Shown: positions 27,678 through 37,977, counted from the stretch's first letter. The stretch: 64,000 bases of DNA from Rossellomorea pakistanensis (GCF_016908495.1 NZ_JAFBDZ010000001.1:496001-560000); one strand, 5' to 3'. Notes: generated by a model not told the origin, from the sequence alone. Made by a program: numbers and translations.

Positions 27678-27956
27678 TTAAAGGTTTTGTTGACAATAAT
27701 CGAGAATCATTACCTCTTCTTCCTCTTCTAATGCAAAATCAAGAATTCGATTTGTATTTTCTTCTATCAACTGATATTGAGCCATTCTAGGGCCGTTCTC
27801 ATCGACGACGAAGATAACCTTTACATACATCCCCTCTTCAGTGAACAATTCATCATCTTCAGGAACTTCAACTTTTAGTTCAAATTCGTATCGATCTCCC
27901 TCTAAAATACCTGTTGGATCCTTAAGTTCCTCGACTGTATGATTAGTAATTTTCAT
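27678..27956 (-). CDS. DUF6509 family protein
   Basis: A 92-residue acidic protein, beginning MKITNHTVEELKDPTGILEG. The sequence pattern (VEELKDP-G-L-G-RYEF, VPEDDELF, GMYVKVIF-VDE) matches, from memory, the DUF6509 family found in Bacillaceae; no function is known. A glutamate run lies at the C-terminus (ALEEEEEVMI). It is monocistronic, ending near a shared terminator. Confidence 0.75.
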   Translation of the reverse strand: MKITNHTVEELKDPTGILEGDRYEFELKVEVPEDDELFTEEGMYVKVIFVVDENGPRMAQYQLIEENTNRILDFALEEEEEVMILDYCQQNL

Positions 27957-28014
27957 TATTTATGCTTCCTTTCATAAAGACCTCTACTGTTAATTTCCTT
28001 TAGAAACAGATAAG

Positions 28015-28710
28015 TTATTCCATGTTTCTTTGGTTTCTTCTTTTTACAAATCGATAAGATAAGTAAGCAATATATAATGGTGTCGCAATGTAAATAAGAT
28101 AAGGAAATTGTTCATATGTTCCTTTATAAATGACATATAATAGACACCCTATAAAGATCGTTACGATTGTACCATATTTAGGAAGAGGTATTTCTTTAAA
28201 ACTTGGGATTCTAATTCTACTTACCATTAAAAAACACAGAGCGGTGAAAATAACAGAAGTAATGATGTTGGGAATTCTATCCCCAAATAAAGTAAGTAAT
28301 GCTAGTATACCCCCAGCGGCTGTAATCGGTACACCAATAAAATAATTCATAGAAGACTTATTTGAGCTTATATTAAATCTTGCCAATCGATAAGCTCCAA
28401 ATAATGGGAGCAATCCTGTTACCGCAAATCCTAATAATCCAAATTGAAAAAAATATGTATAATATACTAGAAATGAAGGGGCAACGCCAAACGTTACAAT
28501 GTCTGCTAACGAATCTAGTTCTTTCCCCATCACACTATCAGCCTTTAACATTCGGGCTAATCTTCCATCCATACTATCCAACATCATACCAATTAAAATT
28601 AAGACCGCTGCATTCTTATACTGACCATTTGCCGCATAACCAATTGATAAAAAGCCGCAATAAAGATTCCCAAGTGTAAACATGTTAGGAATGCTTTTTG
28701 TAAATCGCAT
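28015..28710 (-). CDS. pssA: CDP-diacylglycerol--serine O-phosphatidyltransferase
   Basis: Makes phosphatidylserine from CDP-diacylglycerol and serine at the membrane. The CDP-alcohol phosphotransferase motif D-G-x2-A-R-x8-G-x3-D-x3-D is complete: D48, G49, A52, R53, D66 and D70, with D45 before it. The 231 residues contain several membrane helices. The PssA-type N-terminus (SIPNMFTLGNLYCGF) separates it from other members of the superfamily. No psd (decarboxylase) gene follows, unlike many relatives. Confidence 0.93.
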   Translation of the reverse strand: MRFTKSIPNMFTLGNLYCGFLSIGYAANGQYKNAAVLILIGMMLDSMDGRLARMLKADSVMGKELDSLADIVTFGVAPSFLVYYTYFFQFGLLGFAVTGLLPLFGAYRLARFNISSNKSSMNYFIGVPITAAGGILALLTLFGDRIPNIITSVIFTALCFLMVSRIRIPSFKEIPLPKYGTIVTIFIGCLLYVIYKGTYEQFPYLIYIATPLYIAYLSYRFVKRRNQRNME

Positions 28711-29066
28711 CTTATGACATCACTCTCCGATGAAAAAATTCATTCTACTCATTCAAGTATACCATTTTTACCCCTTTAAAGATTAAAATACAAGAATTGT
28801 AAAAACTATGTTAAAAATAAGTACATTTTATCTTATAATAAAATCACTAATAACACATTATTTATTAAATATAAACTTCAAATAATAGCATCGGAGGTAA
28901 CTGTTGATTGGAGGTAAACGAATAAACAATTCCGTTTCTACCATTTTAGAGATGAAACAAATACTGACTAGATAACGGGTATTTGGAGATTATGAAGTAA
29001 TAGTAGAAATCTAACATTAAAAATGTGGAACATATGCTAATAACATACTTAATAATGAATTTCGCT
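28711..29066. other. Intergenic, no supported gene
   Basis: AT-rich spacer between pssA and the arginine-operon terminator. A 23-codon frame with a good ribosome binding site (28904-28975) is present but looks fortuitous. No ornithine carbamoyltransferase gene or remnant is present here. Confidence 0.5.
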
Positions 29067-29109
29067 AAAAAAAAACCTGTTCGATTTGATCAATAATAAT
29101 CAAATGAAC
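29067..29109 (-). terminator. Terminator of the arginine operon
   Basis: An 11-bp stem with one bulge, GTTCATTTGAT / ATCAAATCGAAC on the minus strand (29099-29109 with 29079-29090), is followed by nine T (29075-29067). It lies about 150 bases past the carB stop. Confidence 0.8.
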
Positions 29110-29122
29110 CACATTAGAGAAC

Positions 29123-29152
29123 GCCCCGATATCAAATAATAAGATATGGGGC
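29123..29152. repeat. GC-rich hairpin in arginine operon 3' region
   Basis: GCCCCgATATC / GATATGGGGC forms a 10-bp stem with one bulged G and a 9-base loop. No T-run follows on the minus strand. The outer GGGGCTGTTTAAAAATG resembles the end of MITE-like element B at 38120, so it may be a solo end of such an element. Confidence 0.45.
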
Positions 29153-29257
29153 TGTTTAAAAATGTGACGGACCACCTAGTCTACTCATTTTACTATTATA
29201 AACACGTTATTTTTGGTTATCGCTTTGGCAATACGAATGATCTTTTCACAGAAAATT

Positions 29258-32200
29258 TTATATTGATTTCATTATTCTTGACATTAATGTCTCTTCGTTC
29301 AAGTGGTAATACTCATTTACGGAACGTATGTTTACCTCTGAATCGTTTGAAATATTGATTGCCGCTTTAACCGTATCTAAACAAGTAAAGCACGGTACAC
29401 GATTACGAACAGACTCTTCTCTTAGATAGAATCCTAATTTCTCTTTGATACGACCTTGATTTGGAATATTAATAATGGCTGCAACTTCTCCTTGACGGAT
29501 AACCTCCTTTACCATTTCCTTCGTTGAAAGAATCCCATCTACATGTATACCATGCTGGCTGTAATATTTAGCTGTTCCTTCTGTAGCAATGATACGATAT
29601 TCTCTATCAACTAATTCTTTTACATAGTTTAGGCTCTCTCTCTTCTGGCTATCGGTAATGGAGCATAAAACGTAGGGTTGATTATGATCAACCTGTGAAA
29701 AAGGATTACTTCCCCCAAGGAACAATGCTTTTTCTAACGCTTCTGAAACGCTCATACCCATCCCCAGAACCTCTCCAGTAGATTTCATTTCTGGTCCTAA
29801 AACATGATCTACTTCTCGTAGTTTACCTGCTGAGAAGACTGGTGATTTTACAGAATAAAAGGCTGGTTCTTGTAATAGTCCTTGTTTCGAATATACTTGA
29901 TCCAACGGCACACCAAGCTGAACCAACGTAGCCCATTCAATCATAGGAATATTCGTTACCTTACTAAATATAGGGACCGTTCTAGACGCCCTTGGATTTA
30001 CTTCCAACACATAAATCTCGTCATCCGATATCACATATTGGATATTCATTATTCCGATAACAGGAAGTTCTTGTGCAATCTTTCTTGCATAATCAACAAG
30101 AGTGTTTTTCAGTTTATCTGTTATGGTCAAAGGTGGAAATACCGCTATACTATCACCTGAATGTACTCCTGCCCTTTCTACATGTTCAAATATTCCTGGA
30201 ATGATGACATTTTGCCCATCGCTAATGACATCAACCTCACATTCAAGACCTGAAATATACTTATCAACTAATAATGGCCATATCTTTTGATTATTTTCTT
30301 TTTTTAATAGGTCCGTATATCTATTTAGTTCATCTTCATGATGAAAAATAAACATGGATTGTCCACCAATAACGTAAGATGGTCTAACGAGAACCGGATA
30401 CCCTAATTCATTTGCAGCATCAATTAATTGATTTGCTTCAAATGCAATTTCACCTAAAATATGAGGAATGTCTAATTTTGTTAGAAAGTCGTAAAAATGC
30501 TTTCGATCTTCCAGCTGATCAATGGCTTCTATTGATGTTCCTAAAACCGGGACTCCCTCGTTAACCAATTCTTGTGCAACATTAATGGCCGTTTGACCAC
30601 CAAATTGTATGAGGACACCATCTACTTTTTCTTTTTCAATCACATGTAAAATATCCTCCACAGCCAATGGTTCAAAATAGAGTCGGTCAGCAATGGAATA
30701 ATCAGTACTAACGGTTTCCGGGTTATTATTCATCACGATTGCTTCGTACCCTTTTTTCTTTAATGCTAAAGTAGCATGAACAGAGCAATAATCAAATTCA
30801 ATTCCTTGACCAATACGGATGGGTCCTGATCCAATTACTAATACTTTCTTCTTATCACTAGTCTCGATTTCATCGATTCCCTTCCAAGTAGAATAGTAGT
30901 ATGGTGTAATGGCATCAAACTCCGCTGCACATGTATCAACTAGTTTATAACCTGGTTTCATGCCTAGTAATCGACGTTTTTGTCTTATTTCACTTTCTGG
31001 AACATTGAAAAGGAGTGCTAAGTATTGATCGGAAATATTCTTTGATTTTGCTTCCAAAAATACATTCGAAGGTAATTCCGCCCATTTATATGAAGTTAAT
31101 CGATCTTCTAACTCTATTAATCCATTTATTTTTTCTAAGAACCAAAAATCAATTGCTGTAATATCGTGGATCTCTTCTACGGATGATCCTTGTCTAAAGC
31201 TTTCTGCAATCGCAAATATTCGTAAATCTGTCACATTCTCTAAGTGATATAACAGTTGTGCCTTTGTACATTTCTTAAATGAATTTATTGATAAACCTGA
31301 TACATTCATCTCTAACGATCGAATTCCTTTATTAAGAGCCCCTTCAAAAGTTCGATCAATTGCCATGACCTCTCCAGTTGCTTTCATCTGTGTTCCTAGA
31401 GTTCGATCCGCTTCAATAAATTTGTCAAATGGAAATCGAGGAAGCTTGACAACGATATAATCGATTGCTGGCTCAAATGAAGCAAAGGTTGTTCCTGTAA
31501 TAGGGTTTAGCAATTCATCTAAGTGATAACCAACAGCACATTTCGCCGCCATCCGGGCAATCGGATAGCCAGTTGCTTTTGAAGCTAGTGCTGAGGAGCG
31601 GCTAACTCGTGGATTTACTTCAATAATGTTATAGTCATTCGAATTGGGATTTAAAGCAAACTGAATATTGCATCCACCGATAATTTCTAGTTCACGAATA
31701 ACCTTAATAGATGCGTCTCTTAGAATTTGATACTGGACATCAGTTAAGGTTTGAGATGGTGCTACAACGATAGAATCTCCCGTATGAACACCTACAGGAT
31801 CCATATTTTCCATATTACATACAATAATGCAGGTATCGTTCTCATCCCTCATTACTTCGTATTCTACTTCTTTCCATCCTTTAATACTTTGTTCAAGAAG
31901 AACTTGATGAATAGGACTTAAGGCTAATCCCTTTTTTAATACGGTTTTCAATTCTTGATAGTTTGAAGCAAATCCTCCACCTTCTCCTCCTAATGTATAA
32001 GCTGGGCGTATAATTAGAGGAAATCCTACTTTTTTGGCAAAATCAACTCCCTCTTCAATGGTATGGATAATTTCTGAAGAAGGGACTGGTTCTTCTATTT
32101 GTAACATTAAGTTACGAAAACTTTCTCTATCTTCTCCCTTTTTAATCGATTCCACTGATGTCCCTAACATTTCCACCTGATATTTCTCTAAAATCTTTGA

Positions 32201-32512
32201 TTCATGTAATTTAACACCTAAATTTAATCCTGTTTGTCCCCCAAGAGTAGCGATCATTCCTTCTGGACGTTCTTTTTTAAGGACTTCTTCAATGCTTTCG
32301 ATTGTGAGTGGCTCGATATAGACCTTATCTGCAATCGCCGAATCTGTCATAATGGTTGCTGGGTTACTGTTTATAAGGATAACCTCCAGCCCCTCCTCCT
32401 TTAAGGCAAGACAAGCTTGAGTTCCAGCATAATCAAATTCAGCTGCTTGCCCGATCACAATGGGTCCAGACCCGATTACGAGTACTTTTTTTATATCTTT
32501 ACGTAATGGCAT
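29258..32512 (-). CDS. carB: Carbamoyl-phosphate synthase large subunit (arginine operon)
   Basis: A 1084-residue synthetase subunit making carbamoyl phosphate from bicarbonate, ATP and ammonia. It has two duplicated ATP-grasp halves: KKVLVIGSGPIVIGQAAEFDYAG at the N-terminus and VLVIGSGPIRIGQGIEFDYCSVHA near residue 550. The C-terminal MGS-type allosteric domain spans about 940-1084. It overlaps carA by 14 bases, so coupled translation is likely. The position at the end of argCJBD marks it as the arginine-specific isozyme rather than PyrAB. Confidence 0.96.
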   Translation of the reverse strand: MPLRKDIKKVLVIGSGPIVIGQAAEFDYAGTQACLALKEEGLEVILINSNPATIMTDSAIADKVYIEPLTIESIEEVLKKERPEGMIATLGGQTGLNLGVKLHESKILEKYQVEMLGTSVESIKKGEDRESFRNLMLQIEEPVPSSEIIHTIEEGVDFAKKVGFPLIIRPAYTLGGEGGGFASNYQELKTVLKKGLALSPIHQVLLEQSIKGWKEVEYEVMRDENDTCIIVCNMENMDPVGVHTGDSIVVAPSQTLTDVQYQILRDASIKVIRELEIIGGCNIQFALNPNSNDYNIIEVNPRVSRSSALASKATGYPIARMAAKCAVGYHLDELLNPITGTTFASFEPAIDYIVVKLPRFPFDKFIEADRTLGTQMKATGEVMAIDRTFEGALNKGIRSLEMNVSGLSINSFKKCTKAQLLYHLENVTDLRIFAIAESFRQGSSVEEIHDITAIDFWFLEKINGLIELEDRLTSYKWAELPSNVFLEAKSKNISDQYLALLFNVPESEIRQKRRLLGMKPGYKLVDTCAAEFDAITPYYYSTWKGIDEIETSDKKKVLVIGSGPIRIGQGIEFDYCSVHATLALKKKGYEAIVMNNNPETVSTDYSIADRLYFEPLAVEDILHVIEKEKVDGVLIQFGGQTAINVAQELVNEGVPVLGTSIEAIDQLEDRKHFYDFLTKLDIPHILGEIAFEANQLIDAANELGYPVLVRPSYVIGGQSMFIFHHEDELNRYTDLLKKENNQKIWPLLVDKYISGLECEVDVISDGQNVIIPGIFEHVERAGVHSGDSIAVFPPLTITDKLKNTLVDYARKIAQELPVIGIMNIQYVISDDEIYVLEVNPRASRTVPIFSKVTNIPMIEWATLVQLGVPLDQVYSKQGLLQEPAFYSVKSPVFSAGKLREVDHVLGPEMKSTGEVLGMGMSVSEALEKALFLGGSNPFSQVDHNQPYVLCSITDSQKRESLNYVKELVDREYRIIATEGTAKYYSQHGIHVDGILSTKEMVKEVIRQGEVAAIINIPNQGRIKEKLGFYLREESVRNRVPCFTCLDTVKAAINISNDSEVNIRSVNEYYHLNEETLMSRIMKSI

Positions 32513-33587
32513 ATTTCATGTCTCCCACTTTTTCTAGATGTAGTATAAAGTTTCTAAAAATATATTCTGTATCACTTGGTCCAGGGTGTGCTTCAGGATG
32601 AAATTGCACCGTTTGGATGGGGTGGGACAGATGTTTCAGTCCTTCAACAGAATCGTCATTTACATTTTGAAAAGTGATTTCAAAAACGTCTTTGTCAATT
32701 GTATCTTTCACAACTACATATCCATGATTCTGTGATGTCATGTATACCTTTCCAGATTGGATGTCTTTAACAGGATGATTTCCTCCTCTGTGTCCATATG
32801 TTAACTTTTCTGTTTTAGCTCCAAAAGATAAGGCAATCAACTGATGTCCAAGACAAATTCCCAATGTAGGAAACTGCTCAACCATTTTTTTAATATCATA
32901 AAAATGAGAATTCAACATCATTGGATCCCCAGGACCATTACTTAAAAGGATTCCATCCGGGTTTAGTGCTTTTATTTGTTCAAATGTAAAATCATAAGGT
33001 ACAACGGTCACCTTACAATTTTCTTTTAAAAGGGCGTCTAAAATCGATTTTTTATACCCATAATCAATAAGTACTACATGTGGACCTGCTTGATGATAGG
33101 TAATGATTTCATTAGTCGATACTTGAGAAACCCAACATGCAGCCTGATTCTTCCATAGCTGCTCTAGCTCATGGCGCGGTGGAATACAGTTTGTAATCAT
33201 TCCTTTTATCGTTCCTTCTTTTCGGATCACTTTCACAAGCTCACGGGTATCGACACCCGTTATCCCTGCAACACCTGTTTCTTCTAACTGTTCTGCAAAT
33301 GTTTTCTTCGAAAGAAAATGACTAGGTTTTTCACAAATGTCACCTAATACGACACCTTTTAATTGAGGTTTAGTGCTTTCATTATCAAGAAGGTTCATCC
33401 CATAATTACCGATCATGGGATAGCAGAAGGTAAGAATTTGTCCTGCATAGGATGGGTCTGTGAGGATCTCCTGATAGCCTGTCATACTAGTATTAAAAAC
33501 GACTTCGCCTATTACATCATGTTCATTACCTACTAGTGTTCCATTGAATATTTTTCCGTTTTCTAAAATTAGATAACCGCTTGACAT
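32499..33587 (-). CDS. carA: Carbamoyl-phosphate synthase small subunit (arginine operon)
   Basis: The glutaminase subunit (362 residues) that hydrolyses glutamine and channels ammonia to CarB. The CarA N-terminal domain starts SSGYLILENGKIFNG and contains MTGYQEILTDPSYAGQI. The class I amidotransferase triad is visible as Cys in LGICLGHQL and His/Glu in QFHPEAHPGP. It lies 20 bases after argD, within the operon. Confidence 0.96.
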   Translation of the reverse strand: MSSGYLILENGKIFNGTLVGNEHDVIGEVVFNTSMTGYQEILTDPSYAGQILTFCYPMIGNYGMNLLDNESTKPQLKGVVLGDICEKPSHFLSKKTFAEQLEETGVAGITGVDTRELVKVIRKEGTIKGMITNCIPPRHELEQLWKNQAACWVSQVSTNEIITYHQAGPHVVLIDYGYKKSILDALLKENCKVTVVPYDFTFEQIKALNPDGILLSNGPGDPMMLNSHFYDIKKMVEQFPTLGICLGHQLIALSFGAKTEKLTYGHRGGNHPVKDIQSGKVYMTSQNHGYVVVKDTIDKDVFEITFQNVNDDSVEGLKHLSHPIQTVQFHPEAHPGPSDTEYIFRNFILHLEKVGDMKYAIT

Positions 33588-33607
33588 TCTAGCTCCTCCT
33601 GTTCTTT

Positions 33608-34804
33608 CTAGATGTGATATTCGTTAAGTATGTTTCCTAGTATTGAAATACAGTCATCAATTTCTTGTTTAGTGGTCGTCAGTGGTGGTAAAATCCTTAA
33701 CACATTTGGTCCAGCGATTAGGACAAGAAGCTTTTTATCTCTAGCTGCATGAACAACCTCAACTGCATTTGGGATAACTAATCCAGATAATAGACCTTTA
33801 CCTCGAACTTCTTTGATGACAGAGTATTTTTCCGCAAGCTTAGCGAGTTGTTCTTGAAGATATTCTCCTAATTCTCCTGCTTTTTCTGCAATATTGTTTT
33901 CTTTTATATAGGTGAGGGTCGCAACTCCTGCTGTTGTGGATAATGGATTGCCTCCAAATGTTGTTCCGTGGCTTCCTGGTTCAAACGCTTTTGCTACATT
34001 TTCTTTTGCCAAAACAGCACCAATGGGAAAGCCCGAACCTAATCCTTTAGCAAGCGTCACTACATCTGGCTCCATTCCATATTGCTGGTAGGCAAATAGG
34101 CTTCCTGTTCTTCCCAATCCCGTTTGAATCTCATCAACCATTAACAGGAGACCTTTCTCTAAACATATATCAGATAGTTTTTCAATCCACTCTTGTTGTG
34201 CCGGGATCACTCCACCCTCACCTTGGACCAATTCCAATAGCACAGCACATGTTTTCTCTCCTGCTAGTTCATCTAAGGCAGCGATATCGTTATATGGTAA
34301 GTAACGGAATCCTTCTAATAATGGTAGAAATCCTTTTTGAATCTTTTCCTGTCCTGTTGCTGTTAAGGTCGCTAGCGTTCTTCCGTGAAAAGAGTCTCTA
34401 AACGTTACAACTTCAAAGCTGTCTGTATTCTTTACTTTCTGTGCATAGCGTCGAGCTAGTTTAATAGCCGCTTCATTTGCTTCTGCACCACTGTTACAAA
34501 AAAACACTTTATCTCCACAGCTTTGTTCAACCAGTAAAGAGGCTAACTTTTCTTGTGAAGGAATATGATATAAATTGGAACAGTGCCATAAGGTATTCAA
34601 TTGCTCTTCTATTTGGTCTTTTACATAGTGTGGCACATGCCCGAGATTACAAGTTGCAATTCCCGAGGTAAAGTCTAAATATCTTTCACCTTCTTCATCC
34701 CATACATAGCTTCCTTCGCCTTTAATGACCGTAATCGGAAACCGATTATAAGTAGTCATTAGCGGATTTAAGGCTTTGTCGTCAATCATAATACTGTTAG
34801 ACAT
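33608..34804 (-). CDS. argD: Acetylornithine aminotransferase
   Basis: A PLP enzyme of aminotransferase class III that converts N-acetylglutamate semialdehyde to N-acetylornithine. The PLP lysine lies in VTLAKGLGSGFPIGA, preceded by LLMVDEIQTGLGRTG. I place the start at the ATG at 34804 (398 residues, MSNSIMIDDKALNPLM) because GAGGAGG lies just upstream of it. The longer frame from 34840 would overlap argB by 44 bases and has no ribosome binding site. The gene overlaps the argB stop by 8 bases. Confidence 0.95.
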   Translation of the reverse strand: MSNSIMIDDKALNPLMTTYNRFPITVIKGEGSYVWDEEGERYLDFTSGIATCNLGHVPHYVKDQIEEQLNTLWHCSNLYHIPSQEKLASLLVEQSCGDKVFFCNSGAEANEAAIKLARRYAQKVKNTDSFEVVTFRDSFHGRTLATLTATGQEKIQKGFLPLLEGFRYLPYNDIAALDELAGEKTCAVLLELVQGEGGVIPAQQEWIEKLSDICLEKGLLLMVDEIQTGLGRTGSLFAYQQYGMEPDVVTLAKGLGSGFPIGAVLAKENVAKAFEPGSHGTTFGGNPLSTTAGVATLTYIKENNIAEKAGELGEYLQEQLAKLAEKYSVIKEVRGKGLLSGLVIPNAVEVVHAARDKKLLVLIAGPNVLRILPPLTTTKQEIDDCISILGNILNEYHI

Positions 34805-35594
34805 GATGAACCTCCTCATCAAGTAGTAGCTTTGTTCCAATGTTTTTCCCTTGGCAAAAATCTAGAAGACAATGTTCTTGGTTGCCATTTAAGATTACAA
34901 CTTCTGAAACCTGATGCATCAATCCATCTAGTGCTGCTGTTACCTTTGGAATCATTCCACCATAAATAGTACCGTCATCTAGTAAGCTTTGAACCTCTGT
35001 TTTTGTTACCTTATTAAGAATCATTTTTTCATTGTTTTTCTCTACAATAATTCCCGGAATATCACTTATAAGACATAATTTTGCCCTAAGTGATTTCGCC
35101 ATTGCAGCTGCAGCAATATCTCCATTAATATTGTAATGCTGTCCATTGGTATCGATGGCCAATGGCGATATCACTGGGATATAGCCTTGCATACAAAGTG
35201 TTTCAATGATTCCGCTGTTCACTGAAATAATTTCCCCAACCAGGCCTAATCTTTTATCTTTTAACCTTGCATTAAAAAGACCTCCATCCACTCCGCTTAA
35301 CCCTAGTGCATTTCCCTGTGCTTTAATGATTTGACGGACCACTTTTTTATTGACTGATCCACTTAAAACCATTTCAACCAAATCAAGCATTTCAGGCGTT
35401 GTTACACGTAACCCATCAACAAAATCGGATGTAATATCAAACTTCTCTAGAAGTGTATTTATAAGAGGTCCTCCCCCATGTACAATGACGGGATTCCACT
35501 TATTACTTTTGGAAAGCTTTACAATATCTTCAAAAAATGAGTTCGGTAAGGAATCGAAAATACTGCCTCCGCATTTAATCACTAAATAATTCAT
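34797..35594 (-). CDS. argB: Acetylglutamate kinase
   Basis: Phosphorylates N-acetylglutamate, the second step of the cyclic arginine pathway. The 265-residue amino acid kinase fold carries IKCGGSIFDS at the N-terminus, VIVHGGGPLIN (substrate site), NINGDIAAAAMA and GGMIPKVTAALDG. The length and motifs are those of the Bacillus form. It lies 12 bases after argJ. Confidence 0.95.
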   Translation of the reverse strand: MNYLVIKCGGSIFDSLPNSFFEDIVKLSKSNKWNPVIVHGGGPLINTLLEKFDITSDFVDGLRVTTPEMLDLVEMVLSGSVNKKVVRQIIKAQGNALGLSGVDGGLFNARLKDKRLGLVGEIISVNSGIIETLCMQGYIPVISPLAIDTNGQHYNINGDIAAAAMAKSLRAKLCLISDIPGIIVEKNNEKMILNKVTKTEVQSLLDDGTIYGGMIPKVTAALDGLMHQVSEVVILNGNQEHCLLDFCQGKNIGTKLLLDEEVHHV

Positions 35595-35606
35595 CCTTTG
35601 ATCTCC

Positions 35607-36863
35607 TTACGTCCGATATGACGCATTGATTCTGACATAGTCATAACTGAGATCACACCCCCAGCAGGTGGCTTTACCAGATCCATTCCCTACTCTAATG
35701 TGAAGTTGAATGGTCTCTTGTTCTAAATATTCTTTGGCCTTAAACTCATCAAAAGGACTAGGTAATCCATTTTCTACAACAGTGATTGGGCCAATTGAAA
35801 CTTTTACTTCATTCGGGTTAATCGCCTGACCGCTATAGCCAATAGCACATATAATTCGTCCCCAATTGGCATCCGTTCCAAATACCGCTGATTTTACAAG
35901 ACTGGAGCCCACAATTGATTTTCCAATTGCCTGTGCGACATTATCTGTTGCGGCACCCGTTACTTCCACTTCAATAAGCTTAGTTGCCCCTTCTCCATCA
36001 CGAGCAATTTGCTTAGAAAGCTCTTGACAAACTAGCTTTAACCCTTCAAAAAATACTTCCCAGTCCGGATGTTCAGGGGTTAGAGGCTCCGTATCTGCTA
36101 GCCCATTCGCTAACAAAAGCACCATGTCATTCGTACTTGTATCCCCATCAACTGTAATTTGATTAAAGGTCGAATTTGTCACTTGACTAAGTGCTTGTTG
36201 TAAATATGGGTGGGGAATATTGGCATCTGTTGTTACAAATGCAAGCATTGTGGCCATATTTGGATGAATCATTCCAGACCCTTTTGCAGCTCCGCCAATA
36301 TGAACCATTTCCCCGTTGATGGAGAGTTGAACTCCAAAATGTTTTGTACACGTGTCGGTTGTGAGAATGGCTTTCTCAAATTCATCAACGCCTACTTTAT
36401 CTCTTGCAAGTGTGATGGAGTCAATTCCAGATTTAACCTTATCCATTGGCAGATGCTCGCCAATAACCCCAGTTGAAACTACAGCTGCATGATGTTCGTT
36501 TATGTTTAATACCTTCGAAAACGAAGACCTCATTTCATACGCATCATGCAACCCTTGATTACCTGTACATGCATTTGCTTTGCCAGAGTTCACTATTATT
36601 CCTTGAAGCTTGTTTTCTACTCCGATACTTTCTTGTGTAACAAGGAGTGGGGCAGCCTGGAAGAGGTTAGTTGTATAAACTCCTGCTGCTGATGCAGGGA
36701 CTTGAGAATAAATCCATCCCATATCTAAACGTTTCTTTCTTATTCCACAAAAAAGTCCTCCTGCCTCATAACCCTTTGGGGTAGTTACACTTGCATTTGG
36801 TAATTTCTTAATCGTTTCTTTTTTATTTACATCCATAAAATTCAACAATCCGTGTTTTGTCAT
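35607..36863 (-). CDS. argJ: Bifunctional ornithine acetyltransferase/N-acetylglutamate synthase
   Basis: Recycles the acetyl group from acetylornithine to glutamate, and can make acetylglutamate from acetyl-CoA. It self-cleaves at the conserved NMATMLAF, giving a Thr nucleophile (about Thr205). Other family signatures are SGKANACTG, STGVIGEHLPMDK and VDGDTSTNDM. The start at 36863 (MTKHGLLNFM) lies 9 bases after GGGGTG; the GTG at 36875 and ATG at 36872 are too close to it. Having argJ makes a separate argE unnecessary. Confidence 0.95.
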   Translation of the reverse strand: MTKHGLLNFMDVNKKETIKKLPNASVTTPKGYEAGGLFCGIRKKRLDMGWIYSQVPASAAGVYTTNLFQAAPLLVTQESIGVENKLQGIIVNSGKANACTGNQGLHDAYEMRSSFSKVLNINEHHAAVVSTGVIGEHLPMDKVKSGIDSITLARDKVGVDEFEKAILTTDTCTKHFGVQLSINGEMVHIGGAAKGSGMIHPNMATMLAFVTTDANIPHPYLQQALSQVTNSTFNQITVDGDTSTNDMVLLLANGLADTEPLTPEHPDWEVFFEGLKLVCQELSKQIARDGEGATKLIEVEVTGAATDNVAQAIGKSIVGSSLVKSAVFGTDANWGRIICAIGYSGQAINPNEVKVSIGPITVVENGLPSPFDEFKAKEYLEQETIQLHIRVGNGSGKATCWGCDLSYDYVRINASYRT

Positions 36864-36920
36864 TCCAGTCATCACCCCATATCATTTTTTGGTAATCCTC
36901 ATAGTTTCATAGATATTTTA

Positions 36921-37955
36921 CTAAGGATAAACAGGTGTCATTAATAGACCAGTTGTAGCCTTCCAGCCATTCATGAGATTCATATTTTGTATCGCTTGAC
37001 CAGCAGCCCCTTTTACAACATTATCGATTACAGAAACAATTGATAATTTTCCTGTTCTATGATCAGCTAAAAATCCTAAATCGCAATAATTTGACCCTGC
37101 TACCTCTTTTGTTGCTGGCCAAATGCCACTCTTTCGAACCCGAACAAATGGAGAGTTTTGATAATATTCTTTATAAAGATGAATGATTTCATCTGTAGTA
37201 ACATCTTGTTGAAAATCGGCATACATTGTGCACATAATTCCTCTTGACATTGGGATTAAATGAGTGGAAAACGTAATGTTCACTTTTTCTCCATAGACAT
37301 CACCTAACGTTTGTTCAATTTCCGGAATATGCTGGTGCCTTCCTAGTTTATAGGCTTTCACATTTTCGTTTATTTCAGCATAATGGGTACCTAAAGAAGC
37401 TTTTCTTCCTGCGCCAGAAACACCAGATTTTCCATCGATGACGATTGAGCCTGGATCGATTATTCCCGACTTTAATGCTGGAATTAAACCAAGTAAAACA
37501 GCAGTTGGATAGCAACCCGGATTCGCAATGTAGGTTGCAGTCGATATTTTTTTTGAATAAATTTCACTGAGTCCATAAATCGCCTGATCTAAGTACTTCT
37601 GCTCGGCTGCCTCTAATCCATACCAGTCTTCGTATGCTCCAGGGGATTTCAAACGAAAATCTCCAGATAAATCGATGCATTTTATCCCTCTATCCATCAA
37701 TAATGGCAATGTATTTTTACTTACCCCGGATGGTGTGGCAAAAAAGACAAGATCCACTTTTTCTAGCTGTTCAATATCTAGAGCAACTAGCTTATCATCT
37801 ATAATTTCTTCTAAATGGGGATACACTTCAGAAATTCGACTTCCGTCATGTGAACCTGAAATAATCATCTCGATTTCTACATAGGGATGATTTTGTAACA
37901 ACCGAATTAATTCGATTCCACTGTAACCTGTCGCCCCTATGATTGCTACTTTCAT
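36921..37955 (-). CDS. argC: N-acetyl-gamma-glutamyl-phosphate reductase
   Basis: An NADPH-dependent reductase and the first gene of the arginine operon. The dinucleotide-binding start is MKVAIIGATGYSGIELIRLL. The active-site Cys lies in YIANPGCYPTAVLLGL, with the KSGVSGAGRKAS and RHQHIPEI motifs (substrate and catalytic His). The start is the ATG at 37955, eight bases after AAGGGAG; the frame can be extended to a GTG at 37964 inside the ribosome binding site. It is 344 residues long. Confidence 0.96.
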   Translation of the reverse strand: MKVAIIGATGYSGIELIRLLQNHPYVEIEMIISGSHDGSRISEVYPHLEEIIDDKLVALDIEQLEKVDLVFFATPSGVSKNTLPLLMDRGIKCIDLSGDFRLKSPGAYEDWYGLEAAEQKYLDQAIYGLSEIYSKKISTATYIANPGCYPTAVLLGLIPALKSGIIDPGSIVIDGKSGVSGAGRKASLGTHYAEINENVKAYKLGRHQHIPEIEQTLGDVYGEKVNITFSTHLIPMSRGIMCTMYADFQQDVTTDEIIHLYKEYYQNSPFVRVRKSGIWPATKEVAGSNYCDLGFLADHRTGKLSIVSVIDNVVKGAAGQAIQNMNLMNGWKATTGLLMTPVYP

Positions 37956-37977
37956 ATTTGCCACTCCCTTTCTTAAT

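Noticed and set aside
28904-28975. 23-codon frame starting TTG after GGAGGT
   Set aside because: Composition is not protein-like, there is no recognisable feature or terminator, and the ribosome binding site match alone is too weak in AT-rich DNA.
29258-32512. carB as a pyrimidine-operon pyrAB gene
   Set aside because: It is the last gene of the argCJBD-carA operon and no pyr genes are in view.
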